In this document: piece after piece, positions 9,065 to 16,396 of the stretch
Layout: each line of letters opens with the position of its first letter
Position numbering within the stretch: position 1 is the stretch's first letter
DNA from: Bermanella sp036960565
Lineage (GTDB): Bacteria > Pseudomonadota > Gammaproteobacteria > Pseudomonadales > Oceanobacteraceae
DNA: 64,000 nucleotides
NCBI GenBank assembly: GCA_036960565.1
Contig: JBALXQ010000025.1
Coordinates: 1-64,000, forward strand
Direction of reading: 5' to 3'
The notes under the pieces: model-generated
The model's database searches: none
Seen by the model: the letters and a program-made list of their open reading frames with translations, nothing else
Told to the model about the DNA's origin: nothing
Position numbers and translations under genes: made by a program

Positions 9065-9586
9065 CTGGAGCAGTTTTTAAAGTCGGTGGAGCGTCGTGCT
9101 TTTCGCATGGCAATGCTGGCGGTAAAAAATGAAGCGGATGCATTGGATATTGTGCAGGACAGCATGATGAAGCTCGCCAATAGTTATGGCCACCTGCAGG
9201 GAACCGATGGCACGGATCAATGGCGCCCGCTGTTTCACACCATTTTGCAAAATTGCATTATGGATTTTCACCGTAAACAAACTCGCTGGCGTCGCTGGTT
9301 TGTACGCCAAAACGACGACGAAGACGAAATTGCGGTTCAGGATAAAATGGTAGATCTGGAATTAAATCCGGAACAAAATTTACAAACCCAACAAATGGGA
9401 ACGGAAGTTTTGGAATTAATTGAAACCCTGCCAGTGCAACAACAGCAATGTTTTTTATTGCGTAGTTGGGAAGAACTCTCGGTGCAGCAAACCGCCGACA
9501 TTATGAAAATTAGCCAGAGCAGTGTGAAAACTCATTATGCTCGTGCCGTGCAAAAGATACAGCAGGTGATTAATGAGAAAGCCTGA
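9065..9586 (+). CDS. ECF-type RNA polymerase sigma factor
   Basis: About 173 residues. Region 2 is in VKNEADALDIVQDSMMKLA and region 4 in LPVQQQQCFLLRSWEELSVQQ and SQSSVKTHYARAVQKI. I place the start at CTG 9065 because AACAGGAGC sits 7 nt upstream and the read-through gives LEQFLKSVERRAFRM, matching the N-terminus of related sigma factors; the GTG at 9086 would remove part of helix 1. The next genes (single-TM protein, small exported protein, DUF3106 protein) are the usual companions of this sigma group in Pseudomonas, so it probably responds to an envelope signal through the membrane protein. Its 5' part is duplicated upstream in broken form. Confidence 0.88.
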   Translation: MEQFLKSVERRAFRMAMLAVKNEADALDIVQDSMMKLANSYGHLQGTDGTDQWRPLFHTILQNCIMDFHRKQTRWRRWFVRQNDDEDEIAVQDKMVDLELNPEQNLQTQQMGTEVLELIETLPVQQQQCFLLRSWEELSVQQTADIMKISQSSVKTHYARAVQKIQQVINEKA

Positions 9587-9661
9587 GCAGATGACTGATA
9601 AAAGAAAACAACTATTTAACTTTAAGACCAGAGTAGTAGTAAACAACACGGCAGGTGAAAG

Positions 9662-10219
9662 ATGAAAAAACCTGAAGATATAGACAACAGCCCACTGCAA
9701 AAGCAGGTGAAGGCGCAACTGGATGAAAGTCTGGATGCCATTTCTGACGAGGTGTTAAATAAGCTGGCGGCTGCTCGTCAGCGTGCGGTTACTCTTCTTG
9801 CACAGAAGGGGGCAAAAATAGCATCACAGCAACCCACCAAGCCGGATAACGTGATTAGCCTCGCAAAATTATTTGTCCAAAAGCCAGCTCAATGGTCCAA
9901 ACCGGCTTGGGCTATGGCGGCCAGTGTCTGTTTGATGGTGCCCATCTGGTACGGCTTAAATAATACACAGTCTCCCGGTGATTTGGCTCTTTATGGAACT
10001 AATGAACAGTCACAGCCAATGGATTCGCCTTTCATTGCGCAAAGCACTAGTCTTACAGCATTGGATATTATGACGGGTCTGGCTGATTTAGATGAAGACG
10101 AATTGGAGATATTGGAAGACTTGGAGTTTGCCCTTTGGCTTAATGAAGGGGGACTTAATGAGCAAGATGGTAATCAACAGGGTTCACTGGAAGCGGGGGC
10201 AAAGTCTGTTCATGGTTAG
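9662..10219 (+). CDS. Single-TM protein, probable anti-sigma partner (DUF3619-like)
   Basis: 185 residues. A cytoplasmic N-terminal helical region with DNVISLAKLF lies before one membrane segment (PAWAMAASVCLMVPIWYG, about 81-98). It is followed by an acidic periplasmic tail rich in D/E (LADLDEDELEILEDLEF). The layout and position directly after an ECF sigma gene (75-bp gap) fit an anti-sigma or sigma-associated membrane protein of the DUF3619 sort; that identity is inferred from order and topology, not from a decisive motif. The ribosome site is GGCAGGTGAAAG before ATG. The 3' end overlaps the next small gene. Confidence 0.72.
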   Translation: MKKPEDIDNSPLQKQVKAQLDESLDAISDEVLNKLAAARQRAVTLLAQKGAKIASQQPTKPDNVISLAKLFVQKPAQWSKPAWAMAASVCLMVPIWYGLNNTQSPGDLALYGTNEQSQPMDSPFIAQSTSLTALDIMTGLADLDEDELEILEDLEFALWLNEGGLNEQDGNQQGSLEAGAKSVHG

Positions 10220-10433
10220 CGCGTTATTTTTAGCAGCCAATAATTGGGCGACGCCAAGCCCTGTAGAAGATGAAGATTTCTTATTGTTCTTGGCCGACAC
10301 AGTGGAAGAGGGAGCCGGTTTGATTGACCCCCTGAGCATGACCGACAAAGATCAGTTTTTTAGTGTAAAAATAATGACTGAAACACAAACGCAAATGACC
10401 AAAACAGAACAGGAGGATGAAAATGTTAAATAA
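10158..10433 (+). CDS. Small exported protein in the sigma operon
   Basis: 91 residues from ATG 10158, which follows GAAGGGGG by 6-7 nt and overlaps the 3' end of the membrane protein gene by 62 bp in another frame. The upstream in-frame ATG at 10092 would run through that gene without a ribosome site. A signal peptide (KRGQSLFMVSALFLAANNWA) precedes an acidic stretch with EDEDFLLFLADTVEEG. It overlaps the start of the DUF3106 gene by 17 bp, so translation is probably coupled. In related operons a small protein of this layout sits in the same place; function unknown. Confidence 0.65.
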   Translation: MSKMVINRVHWKRGQSLFMVSALFLAANNWATPSPVEDEDFLLFLADTVEEGAGLIDPLSMTDKDQFFSVKIMTETQTQMTKTEQEDENVK

Positions 10434-10929
10434 AATCGTTATCAAATTTATGCTGCTGAACCTGTTATGGGCCAGCGTATTAATAAGTGGTTTGGCAAAT
10501 GCAGAGAGTGCGCAAACATTTTCCCAGCTCTCCTTTTCCAAGCTATCAAGAGATGTACAAACTACCCTGAGCCCATTCAAGGATCGTTGGGCTGGAATGG
10601 ATAGCACCAAACAAAATAAATTAGTCAAAGGGGCCAAACGTTGGAATGCCCTTAACCCGCAACAGCAGTCTATTGCCAAGAGCCGCTATAAAGCCTTTAG
10701 CCGTATGCCTCAAGCCCAGCGTGACACCGCCGTGCGCAAACTTGAGCATTACCAGTCGTTAAGCCCAGAAAAACGCTTGCAGGTAAAAAGCAGTTTCCAA
10801 AGTTACAAGAAAATGCCCTCGCAACAGCGCGAACAATTAAGACAGCAGTTTAAAAACCAAAAAGAAAGCCGCCATAATTCACGCATGGGGGGTGGCGGCG
10901 GTGGTCACCGTAATGGGCAAAGACGTTAG
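10417..10929 (+). CDS. DUF3106 family periplasmic protein
   Basis: 170 residues. The ribosome site is ACAGGAGG just before ATG 10417. The signal peptide is cleaved near LANAES. The mature protein shows the DUF3106 pattern of tryptophan/proline helical hairpins: LSPFKDRWAGMDSTKQ, RWNALNPQQQ, FSRMPQAQRDTA, YQSLSPEKRLQ, YKKMPSQQREQL. It ends in a basic, glycine-rich tail (six consecutive Gly). It is the last gene of the sigma operon; related proteins resemble periplasmic Spy/CpxP-like helical folds, suggesting a role in envelope stress (inference). Confidence 0.85.
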   Translation: MKMLNKIVIKFMLLNLLWASVLISGLANAESAQTFSQLSFSKLSRDVQTTLSPFKDRWAGMDSTKQNKLVKGAKRWNALNPQQQSIAKSRYKAFSRMPQAQRDTAVRKLEHYQSLSPEKRLQVKSSFQSYKKMPSQQREQLRQQFKNQKESRHNSRMGGGGGGHRNGQRR

Positions 10930-10960
10930 CAGCTTTAAGTTATTATCAGTACAGAAGTCA

Positions 10961-10986
10961 AAGGCTACCTAAAAGTAACCTTTTAA
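10961..10986 (+). terminator. Probable terminator of the sigma operon
   Basis: AAGGCTACC and GTAACCTT pair imperfectly across a short A-rich loop and are followed by TTTT, about 30 bp after the DUF3106 stop. Confidence 0.5.
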
Positions 10987-11013
10987 AATGAGGCTAGAGG
11001 AATGATTTCGAGC

Positions 11014-11973
11014 CTAAAAATTCCAACTAACCCCTGCACTAAAATACGCGTTTGAAAAAGACTGATCGGATAGTTTGTCCACGCTTAAACTGAGGCTGGC
11101 CCTTGGATGTTGCAAGGATATTCGCCCTTGCTGGCTAGTGCTGGCGGTTTGGCTAATAGCTTGCAAGTCAGAGGACGTCTCAGGGCTGTTATTAGATGCC
11201 CCCTGAAAACGGCTAGTTTCTTGAATGCGGCCTTCGCCACTCAACGTTACTTCGCGGCGTAGACCCAAATTAAGGGACAGGCGCAAGGTCTCGCTAATAT
11301 TAATTAAGTGGCCATAGCCCAGCGAAAGGCTGGATAAAATGCCACTCTCATTTATGTTGTAGCTGGTTGGAGGCTCAGCCTTCAGTTCGCCATTAATTCT
11401 TTCAAATTCTGTGTTGCGAAGGTTCTCATCTACCTCTTGTTTAGTCAGCCCCAGCGCAATGTTGAATTGACCTGATTCGGTGTAGTAGCTGTAACCACTT
11501 TCTAGGGTAAAGCTGTCATAGTTGACTTGGTTGTTGTCTTTAAAGTCCGAGTTTGTAGGCTCTTCAGAATTATTATTTCTATCTTGGGATATGTAGCTAT
11601 AAGTGGTTTTATCTTCACTTTGTGCATAACCCAGTGCCAGCCAAATACTTTCAAAATAGTATTCAACAAATGCACTGTAACCTTGTCGCTCAAAATCAAG
11701 ACTGTAGCGGCGCTCGGTATTGGAACCCCCATCGGCGGCATCCCCTTGCTGGTAGCCCAAAATAAAATTCCAAGGCCCTTGTCCATATTGATACTGACCG
11801 CTCATACCCCATACGTTTAACGAGGTAGTGCTGTCGCTAAAATCAAAGTCTTGGCTTTGCTGGGTAACGGCCAGCTGAATGGACTGGAAGGCTTCTTCAC
11901 TGGCACTTGAGGTACTGCTAATACACAGCAAGGCAAGGGGGTAAACCAGATAAGGGCGAGATAATAGGGTCAT
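11014..11973 (-). CDS. Outer-membrane beta-barrel protein
   Basis: 319 residues with a Sec signal peptide ending near SSTSSASEE. The mature protein consists of alternating amphipathic strands (for example YSAFVEYYFESIWLALGYAQ, SLSLGYGHLINISETLRLSL) and ends in GVSWNF, the C-terminal phenylalanine signature recognised by the BAM machinery. Size and strand spacing suggest a 10-12-strand barrel of the autotransporter-barrel or porin-like type, without a passenger. It is monocistronic, convergent with the DUF3106 operon and divergent from the soxR-like gene. No specific family was recognised. Confidence 0.75.
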   Translation of the reverse strand: MTLLSRPYLVYPLALLCISSTSSASEEAFQSIQLAVTQQSQDFDFSDSTTSLNVWGMSGQYQYGQGPWNFILGYQQGDAADGGSNTERRYSLDFERQGYSAFVEYYFESIWLALGYAQSEDKTTYSYISQDRNNNSEEPTNSDFKDNNQVNYDSFTLESGYSYYTESGQFNIALGLTKQEVDENLRNTEFERINGELKAEPPTSYNINESGILSSLSLGYGHLINISETLRLSLNLGLRREVTLSGEGRIQETSRFQGASNNSPETSSDLQAISQTASTSQQGRISLQHPRASLSLSVDKLSDQSFSNAYFSAGVSWNF

Positions 11974-12106
11974 GTAGTTTGCTAGTTATTTTTCTATACC
12001 ATACCAAATACGGTCCACTTGCTCAATTTGAGGCAGGTGAACTGTGAGGTTCGCCCCAAAATGATATCAACACAAAAGGGTATCAGAGCTTGATATTTCC
12101 CAATGT

Positions 12107-12122
12107 GTGCATTAATCTGCAC
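12107..12122. promoter_or_regulatory. Candidate operator before the soxR-like gene
   Basis: GTGCA-N6-TGCAC is a perfect 5-bp dyad ending two bases before the ATG of the ArsR-type regulator. The core GTGCAC recurs in the dyad before soxC (12528-12553). Autoregulation is inferred. Confidence 0.45.
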
Positions 12123-12124
12123 GT

Positions 12125-12460
12125 ATGAACGCAGACTTAAAAAGATCAAAAGCCATAGACAGTGCCCTTAGTAATATAGATGGCGACTTTGTTAAAGCCC
12201 TGGCCGAGCCGGCGCGCATACAAATAATGAAGCAGCTCATTATTCTCGGGGCCAGCGATGTGAAGACCCTTGCGGAGAAAATGCCGCAAGACAGGTCAGT
12301 TATTTCCCGGCATTTATCCTTCATGGAGAAAGCGGGTATTTTGAACGCCAGTAAAGAGGGCCGCCATGTAATTTACAGTGTGGATGGCGCCGGTGCTCTT
12401 AAAAAATCGGAGCAACTACTGGAAACCATTCGCAGCTGTGTGGCACTGGGTTGCTGCTAA
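12125..12460 (+). CDS. ArsR-family regulator of the soxCD genes (SoxR-like)
   Basis: 111 residues. The winged HTH of the ArsR family spans about 20-95 (VKALAEPARIQIMKQL, LAEKMPQDRSVISRHLSFM, GRHVIYSV). There is no CxCxxC arsenic site in the recognition region; instead the protein ends CVALGCC, a C-terminal cysteine cluster. It is placed directly before soxC, which suggests the thiosulfate/polysulfide-responsive SoxR type of repressor. The cysteines could sense sulfane sulfur, although known SoxR/BigR proteins use two specific helix cysteines, so the sensing mode here is uncertain. Probably it represses itself and soxCD through the GTGCAC dyads. Confidence 0.75.
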   Translation: MNADLKRSKAIDSALSNIDGDFVKALAEPARIQIMKQLIILGASDVKTLAEKMPQDRSVISRHLSFMEKAGILNASKEGRHVIYSVDGAGALKKSEQLLETIRSCVALGCC

Positions 12461-12482
12461 TCTTGTAGTTTTAAACATGTCA

Positions 12483-12515
12483 AAAGGCCGCCCCACAAAA
12501 TGGAATGGCCTTTTT
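12483..12515 (+). terminator. Terminator between the regulator and soxC
   Basis: AAAGGCC and GGCCTTT (7-bp stem) are followed by TTT, 22 bp after the regulator's stop codon. soxC therefore likely has its own promoter. Confidence 0.7.
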
Positions 12516-12527
12516 ATAAAATCATTA

Positions 12528-12553
12528 CATGCATCTAGGTGCACCTATGCATG
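12528..12553. promoter_or_regulatory. Candidate SoxR-type operator before soxC
   Basis: The palindrome AGGTGCACCT sits inside outer arms CATGCAT/ATGCATG (the left arm is offset by 2 nt). It lies about 45 bp before soxC and shares GTGCAC with the site at 12107. Confidence 0.5.
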
Positions 12554-12595
12554 CAATTAAAGTAAACCAATTTAGACTAATTGAAGGAGTGAGGC

Positions 12596-13858
12596 ATGAG
12601 TAATCATTTGAACAAACCCTTAAATCGGCGCTCTTTTTTATTGGGTGGCGTAGCAATGGGTACCGCCATGCCAGCCTTAGCTTTGCCAAATAACAATAAA
12701 AGCCTTATTGGACAGTCATACCCTTCTTGGATGAAAACCCCTGGAGGTCAGATTGAAGCGTACGGCACGGTTGCGAGTTACGAAAAACACATCACCCGAC
12801 ACAAGGCTAAAGACACCGCGCAAACGCAATTGTTTTCGGTTTGGCACAGCCCTATTGAAAATCAGCAAGGCATCATTACCCCCAATGGGTTGCACTTCAC
12901 CGTGAACCATAACGGTGTGCCGGATATTAAACCTGAGCAACACACCTTAAAGATCCATGGATTAGTGGATAAACCTATAAAATTAGATTTAAACACTCTA
13001 CAACGTTACCCCATGGTGAGCCCTGTGCACTTTTTAGAATGTGCCGGCAACACCGCCCCCAATGCGGTTTCCTTAACGGCGCTGGATCTAAGTGCACAGG
13101 AATTATCGGGTCAGGTGTCAGGTGCTCAATATAGCGGAGTGCCGTTAAAACATTTGTTAAAAGAAGCAGGCGTTAAAACCAGCGGTAAATGGGTCATTGC
13201 CGAAGGGGCCGATGGCGGTTCCCATGCCCGCAGTATTCCGTTAAGTAAATTAATGGACGATGCCTTTATCGCTCTTTACCAAAACGGTGAACGCCTGCGT
13301 CCAGAACAGGGTTACCCCATGCGATTATTTGTGCCGGGTTGGGAGGGCAACGCCAATGTTAAGTGGCTGCACCGTCTAGAGGTAAGTGACAAACCGGCTT
13401 TTACCAAGGACGAATCGGGTTTATACAGTGATATTTTAAGTGACGGAAAAATAAAACGTTTCTCGTTTCACATGGATGTAAAGTCTGTCATTACGCAACC
13501 ATCGGGCAAGATGATATTGCCTGAGCAAAAAGGCTTTTATGAAATATCTGGCTTGGCTTGGTCTGGTTATGGAAAAATTAAACAAGTGGAAGTGTCGGTT
13601 GATGAAGGCAAAAACTGGTACATAGCCAATTTACACGGCCCGGTATTATCAAAAGCCCTCACCCGTTTTAGTCTGCCTTGGAGCTGGGATGGAAAAGAGC
13701 GGGTAATTTTAAGTCGTGCCACCGATGAGCTCGGCCATGTTCAACCTACGCGTAGTCAATGGCGCGAACAATATACCAGCTATTCGTTTAATCATTTCAA
13801 TGCCATTCAAGCTTGGTCTATAAACCGTGATGGCCTTGTAGAGAACTATTATGTGTAG
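12596..13858 (+). CDS. soxC: Sulfane dehydrogenase molybdenum subunit SoxC
   Basis: A 420-residue molybdopterin oxidoreductase of the sulfite oxidase family. A twin-arginine signal (R11-R12 in NRRSFLLGG) sends the folded cofactor-loaded protein to the periplasm. SoxC-typical segments are WMKTPGG, GIITPNGLHFTVNHNGVPD, the Mo-ligand cysteine C149 in HFLECAGNT, and VPGWEGNANVKWL; the C-terminal dimerisation domain covers about 290-410. In the Sox pathway SoxCD removes six electrons from protein-bound sulfane sulfur. The ribosome site is TGAAGGAGTGAGGC. The gene overlaps the cytochrome gene by 8 bp. No soxXYZAB is in the window, so its partner may be encoded elsewhere or its substrate may differ. 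Confidence 0.92.
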   Translation: MSNHLNKPLNRRSFLLGGVAMGTAMPALALPNNNKSLIGQSYPSWMKTPGGQIEAYGTVASYEKHITRHKAKDTAQTQLFSVWHSPIENQQGIITPNGLHFTVNHNGVPDIKPEQHTLKIHGLVDKPIKLDLNTLQRYPMVSPVHFLECAGNTAPNAVSLTALDLSAQELSGQVSGAQYSGVPLKHLLKEAGVKTSGKWVIAEGADGGSHARSIPLSKLMDDAFIALYQNGERLRPEQGYPMRLFVPGWEGNANVKWLHRLEVSDKPAFTKDESGLYSDILSDGKIKRFSFHMDVKSVITQPSGKMILPEQKGFYEISGLAWSGYGKIKQVEVSVDEGKNWYIANLHGPVLSKALTRFSLPWSWDGKERVILSRATDELGHVQPTRSQWREQYTSYSFNHFNAIQAWSINRDGLVENYYV

Positions 13859-14423
13859 GCATTTTTTAATGGTTCACAAACATGTCTGGCTCACAGCCGC
13901 GTTTTTATTCTCGGCTTTATCTGTCGCCGATGTGGATATTCAATTGGCGCAACCCTTATTACAAGCTGAAATACAAGCTTACGACATTACCGTTTTTCCT
14001 GACGGTAAAAATCTGCCTGAAGGTTCGGGCAATGTTTTGCAAGGTAAAACACTGTATAAAAGCCAGTGCCAAATGTGTCATGGGAAATCGGGTATTGAAG
14101 GCCCCGCCGCGCGCTTGGCAGGTAGTGATGGCTGGTTTAGTTTTTCTGATCCTTTAAGAATATTAAGAATCGATAAATACCCAGTACTGCTAATATCGGT
14201 GGGTAGCATGTGGCCTCATGCCACCAGTATTTTTGATTATATTCGCCGGGCCATGCCTCATTACGCACCCAAGAGTTTAAATAATAATGAAAGCTATGCT
14301 TTAACCGCCTACGTATTATATTTAAACGGCATCATTACAGAGGAAGCCATTTTGGATAAGAAAGTCATTTTAAAAATAAACATGCCCGGAAAAAAACGTA
14401 GCGTGAGCGGCTGGCCGGAATAG
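13851..14423 (+). CDS. soxD: SoxD-like c-type cytochrome, single haem
   Basis: A 190-residue periplasmic cytochrome. A signal peptide (about residues 8-26) precedes a class I haem site CQMCH (C73-H77). Segments SVGSMWPHATSIFDYIRRAMPHYAP and NNESYALTAYVLYLNG match the first domain of SoxD; a Met there is the likely distal ligand. It lacks the second haem domain of long SoxD proteins and so resembles short forms. The ATG at 13851 overlaps the soxC stop codon, implying coupled translation; an internal ATG at 13869 would start just before the signal. It accepts electrons from the SoxC molybdenum centre. Confidence 0.87.
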   Translation: MCRHFLMVHKHVWLTAAFLFSALSVADVDIQLAQPLLQAEIQAYDITVFPDGKNLPEGSGNVLQGKTLYKSQCQMCHGKSGIEGPAARLAGSDGWFSFSDPLRILRIDKYPVLLISVGSMWPHATSIFDYIRRAMPHYAPKSLNNNESYALTAYVLYLNGIITEEAILDKKVILKINMPGKKRSVSGWPE

Positions 14424-14457
14424 TATTTAAAATTGAATTCTGTCTGGATAAAGCAGG

Positions 14458-15207
14458 CTATTGGTGGGATTCGTAATGCATAATAATTTTGGCTATCTCG
14501 CCTTTTTTGTTTAACCGCATGATGGCGGCATCAATTTTTTTTATGAGATCTTCATGTTTCAGAAACTTGGCCACACCAATATGCTTGGCCTTCACCGCTA
14601 ACGGTTTTTTTAAAACCGTTAAATGCTCCATAGAATAACCAGCCAATCGTGCATTCCAAACCACGGAGGCAATGCCGGGGTTAAATATAGCGGCGTCTAT
14701 TTGTCCGTGCATTAATATACCCACCCGCTCTACTGGATTATTGTTGGGCTTTGCAATAAATACTTGGTTTTTTAAAGCTTCTTCAAATTCGGTACCAGGG
14801 CGAGTGCCTCTTTGCATGGATATAATCTTTCCTTGCAAGTCCCCAATCTTTTTAAAAGAAAACCCCTTACCCTTTTTGGTGGCCAGCACAACTTCTTCTG
14901 TCCACAGGGCTTTGGAAAAATGGAAAAGTTTTGACCTTTTTTCCGTCCAGTACATACCAAATACCAAGCCATTACCGCGCTCGGCTTCTACATATGCACG
15001 CTTCCATGGCGCCATTTTAAAGCGAAAATCTATGCCGGCTTCTTTTAGCACTAATTGGCTAATTTCAATGCCAAAGCCTTTTGGCACACCGTCTTCAAGA
15101 TAGGCCATAGGCGGCAGGCTTTCATTGCCCCACACAGATATGGGGTCAGAATTAGCCGAAACACTTATAAACAAAAGTGCTAATAAAATGGTTTTTAAAT
15201 AGAGGAT
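14458..15207 (-). CDS. Periplasmic substrate-binding protein (SBP_bac_3), non-canonical start
   Basis: An extracellular solute-binding protein family 3 fold with no permease nearby. Typical segments are SVWGNESLPPMAYLEDG, KGFGIEISQLVLKEAG, APWKRAYVEAERG and MQRGTRPG. The first standard start codon is TTG at 15174, but that start begins inside the hydrophobic core of a signal peptide. The frame upstream encodes LYLKTILLALLFISVSA, a proper signal, yet contains no ATG, GTG or TTG. A strong ribosome site GGGAGG (minus strand, 15218-15213) is spaced 5 nt from an ATC at 15207, which I take as the likely start; loss of the original ATG is the alternative. Probably a sensor or an uptake component of unknown ligand. 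Confidence 0.72.
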   Translation of the reverse strand: MLYLKTILLALLFISVSANSDPISVWGNESLPPMAYLEDGVPKGFGIEISQLVLKEAGIDFRFKMAPWKRAYVEAERGNGLVFGMYWTEKRSKLFHFSKALWTEEVVLATKKGKGFSFKKIGDLQGKIISMQRGTRPGTEFEEALKNQVFIAKPNNNPVERVGILMHGQIDAAIFNPGIASVVWNARLAGYSMEHLTVLKKPLAVKAKHIGVAKFLKHEDLIKKIDAAIMRLNKKGEIAKIIMHYESHQ

Positions 15208-15218
15208 ATCTGCCTCCC
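15205..15218 (-). promoter_or_regulatory. Ribosome site deciding an unusual start
   Basis: Minus-strand GGGAGG (15218-15213) is followed after five bases by ATC (15207-15205), the likely initiation codon of the binding protein; no standard start lies in range. Confidence 0.6.
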
Positions 15219-15511
15219 AATGGTGCCAAATCTCAATATTTAATGGCGCTTAAAAATTATAGCAGTTGTGAGCTTTTTCAAATGACAAAAAGGCTGTAAA
15301 AGTCACTTTATCGCTGTGAGTAAGTAATAGAGAGGGCCTCTTAGAGAAGAAGCTGCGCTATTAATAAATAATTCTTTATAACAAGGGCTTAGAGGCTTTT
15401 TTCATTTTTTTATTATGGCTTGTAGACCTATCGCCAAGCCGCACGTTGTTTATCTATATGCACTCACACAGAGGCATGAACGCACCAACATTTTATGACT
15501 TGGAGAAAACT

Positions 15512-16174
15512 ATGTTAACTCGTTCAACAATTTCTACCCTGGCTCTTTCGATCACTATGGCATTTGCCAGCAGTGCAGCATTGGCAGGTGGTGCGGCAGA
15601 GCGTTGGAATATGTCCGAAGCCAGACAGGCCAGTATTGAGCTAAAGGCTACTGAACTGGGCATTGATATCAGTACCGAAGAAGGCCGTGAAGCCTTGCGC
15701 ACCGCCATCGAAGAAGAGCGTGCTGCCGAAGCGGCGGAATTAGGTTTTGATCTAGCGACCGAAGAGGGCGTAGAAGCGTATCGTGAATACCGCCATGAAC
15801 AGCATCAAATAGCGCGTGAAGCACAACGAGAAGAGCAGCTTTTGGCCAAGGCCGAAGAGTTAGGCTTTGATGTGAGCACTGAAGAAGGTCTGGCTGAATT
15901 TGATGCTTACCGTGAAGAGATGAAGATTGCCAAAGCCGAAGAATTAGGTTTTGACATCACCACAGAAGACGGATTAGCGGCATTTGAAACTTTCCGCGAA
16001 GAGCAGCGTGAAGAACGCCATGCCCAGCGTAGCGAAAACCGTGAACAGCGCAATGCGTATCGTGAACAGATTTCAGCTCTGAGCGATGAAGATCGTGAAG
16101 CCTTGCGTGACGAGCTACAAGGACTGACTCGTGAAGAGCGTCATGAGTTGATTAGTGAACGCTTTGAAGGCTAG
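15512..16174 (+). CDS. Periplasmic protein with four ELGFD-TEEG repeats
   Basis: I start at ATG 15512 (220 residues) because TTGGAGAAAACT precedes it and a clean signal peptide follows (LSITMAFASSAALAGG); the upstream ATGs at 15446-15476 lack one. The mature protein is very acidic and has four repeats of the pattern A.ELGFD(I/V/L)(S/T)TEEG..A...(Y/F)REE at about residues 45-70, 74-98, 112-137 and 140-165, then a charged helical tail rich in REE and REQR. I know no named family; each unit resembles a helix, acidic turn, helix and could bind cations. The stop codon lies inside the palindromic element that follows. Confidence 0.75.
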   Translation: MLTRSTISTLALSITMAFASSAALAGGAAERWNMSEARQASIELKATELGIDISTEEGREALRTAIEEERAAEAAELGFDLATEEGVEAYREYRHEQHQIAREAQREEQLLAKAEELGFDVSTEEGLAEFDAYREEMKIAKAEELGFDITTEDGLAAFETFREEQREERHAQRSENREQRNAYREQISALSDEDREALRDELQGLTREERHELISERFEG

Positions 16175-16367
16175 CAGACCGCTGAAAAACTAATTTGCAC
16201 GGCAACTGCTCCAGGCGCAGCCCTAATAGACTTCGTCCTGTAGCGATCGCTCTGGCGGCGTTAAAAATAGACTTAGAATGCTCATTTATAAATATAAACT
16301 GCGCTCCTTCGTCTATTTTATGCCTTGCCAGATCATCGCCATTAACGTTTTTCAACACTCTGCTTGT
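16171..16367. repeat. Palindromic extragenic element, copy A
   Basis: It begins with CTAGCAGACCGCTGAAAAAC, which contains the TAG stop codon of the preceding gene, and ends near GTTTTTCAACACTCTGC, giving near-matching terminal inverted repeats. The inner parts AAAAATAGAC and GTCTATTTTA are a second nested inverted pair. Copy B (17326-17472) shares both ends and the nested arms; A carries about 50 bp more. The structure resembles a MITE or large REP element, and the hairpin may also terminate transcription. Confidence 0.8.
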
Positions 16368-16396
16368 GTTAACTAATACCAGTCAAGGAGCTCGTC

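Noticed and set aside
10092..10157. Longer start of the small exported protein at ATG 10092
   Set aside because: It overlaps the previous gene by 128 bp with no ribosome site, and the extra residues hide the signal peptide.
15336..15396. GCCTCT/AGAGGC hairpin with T-run before the four-repeat gene
   Set aside because: The loop is about 49 nt and there is no gene upstream on the plus strand to terminate; too weak to call.
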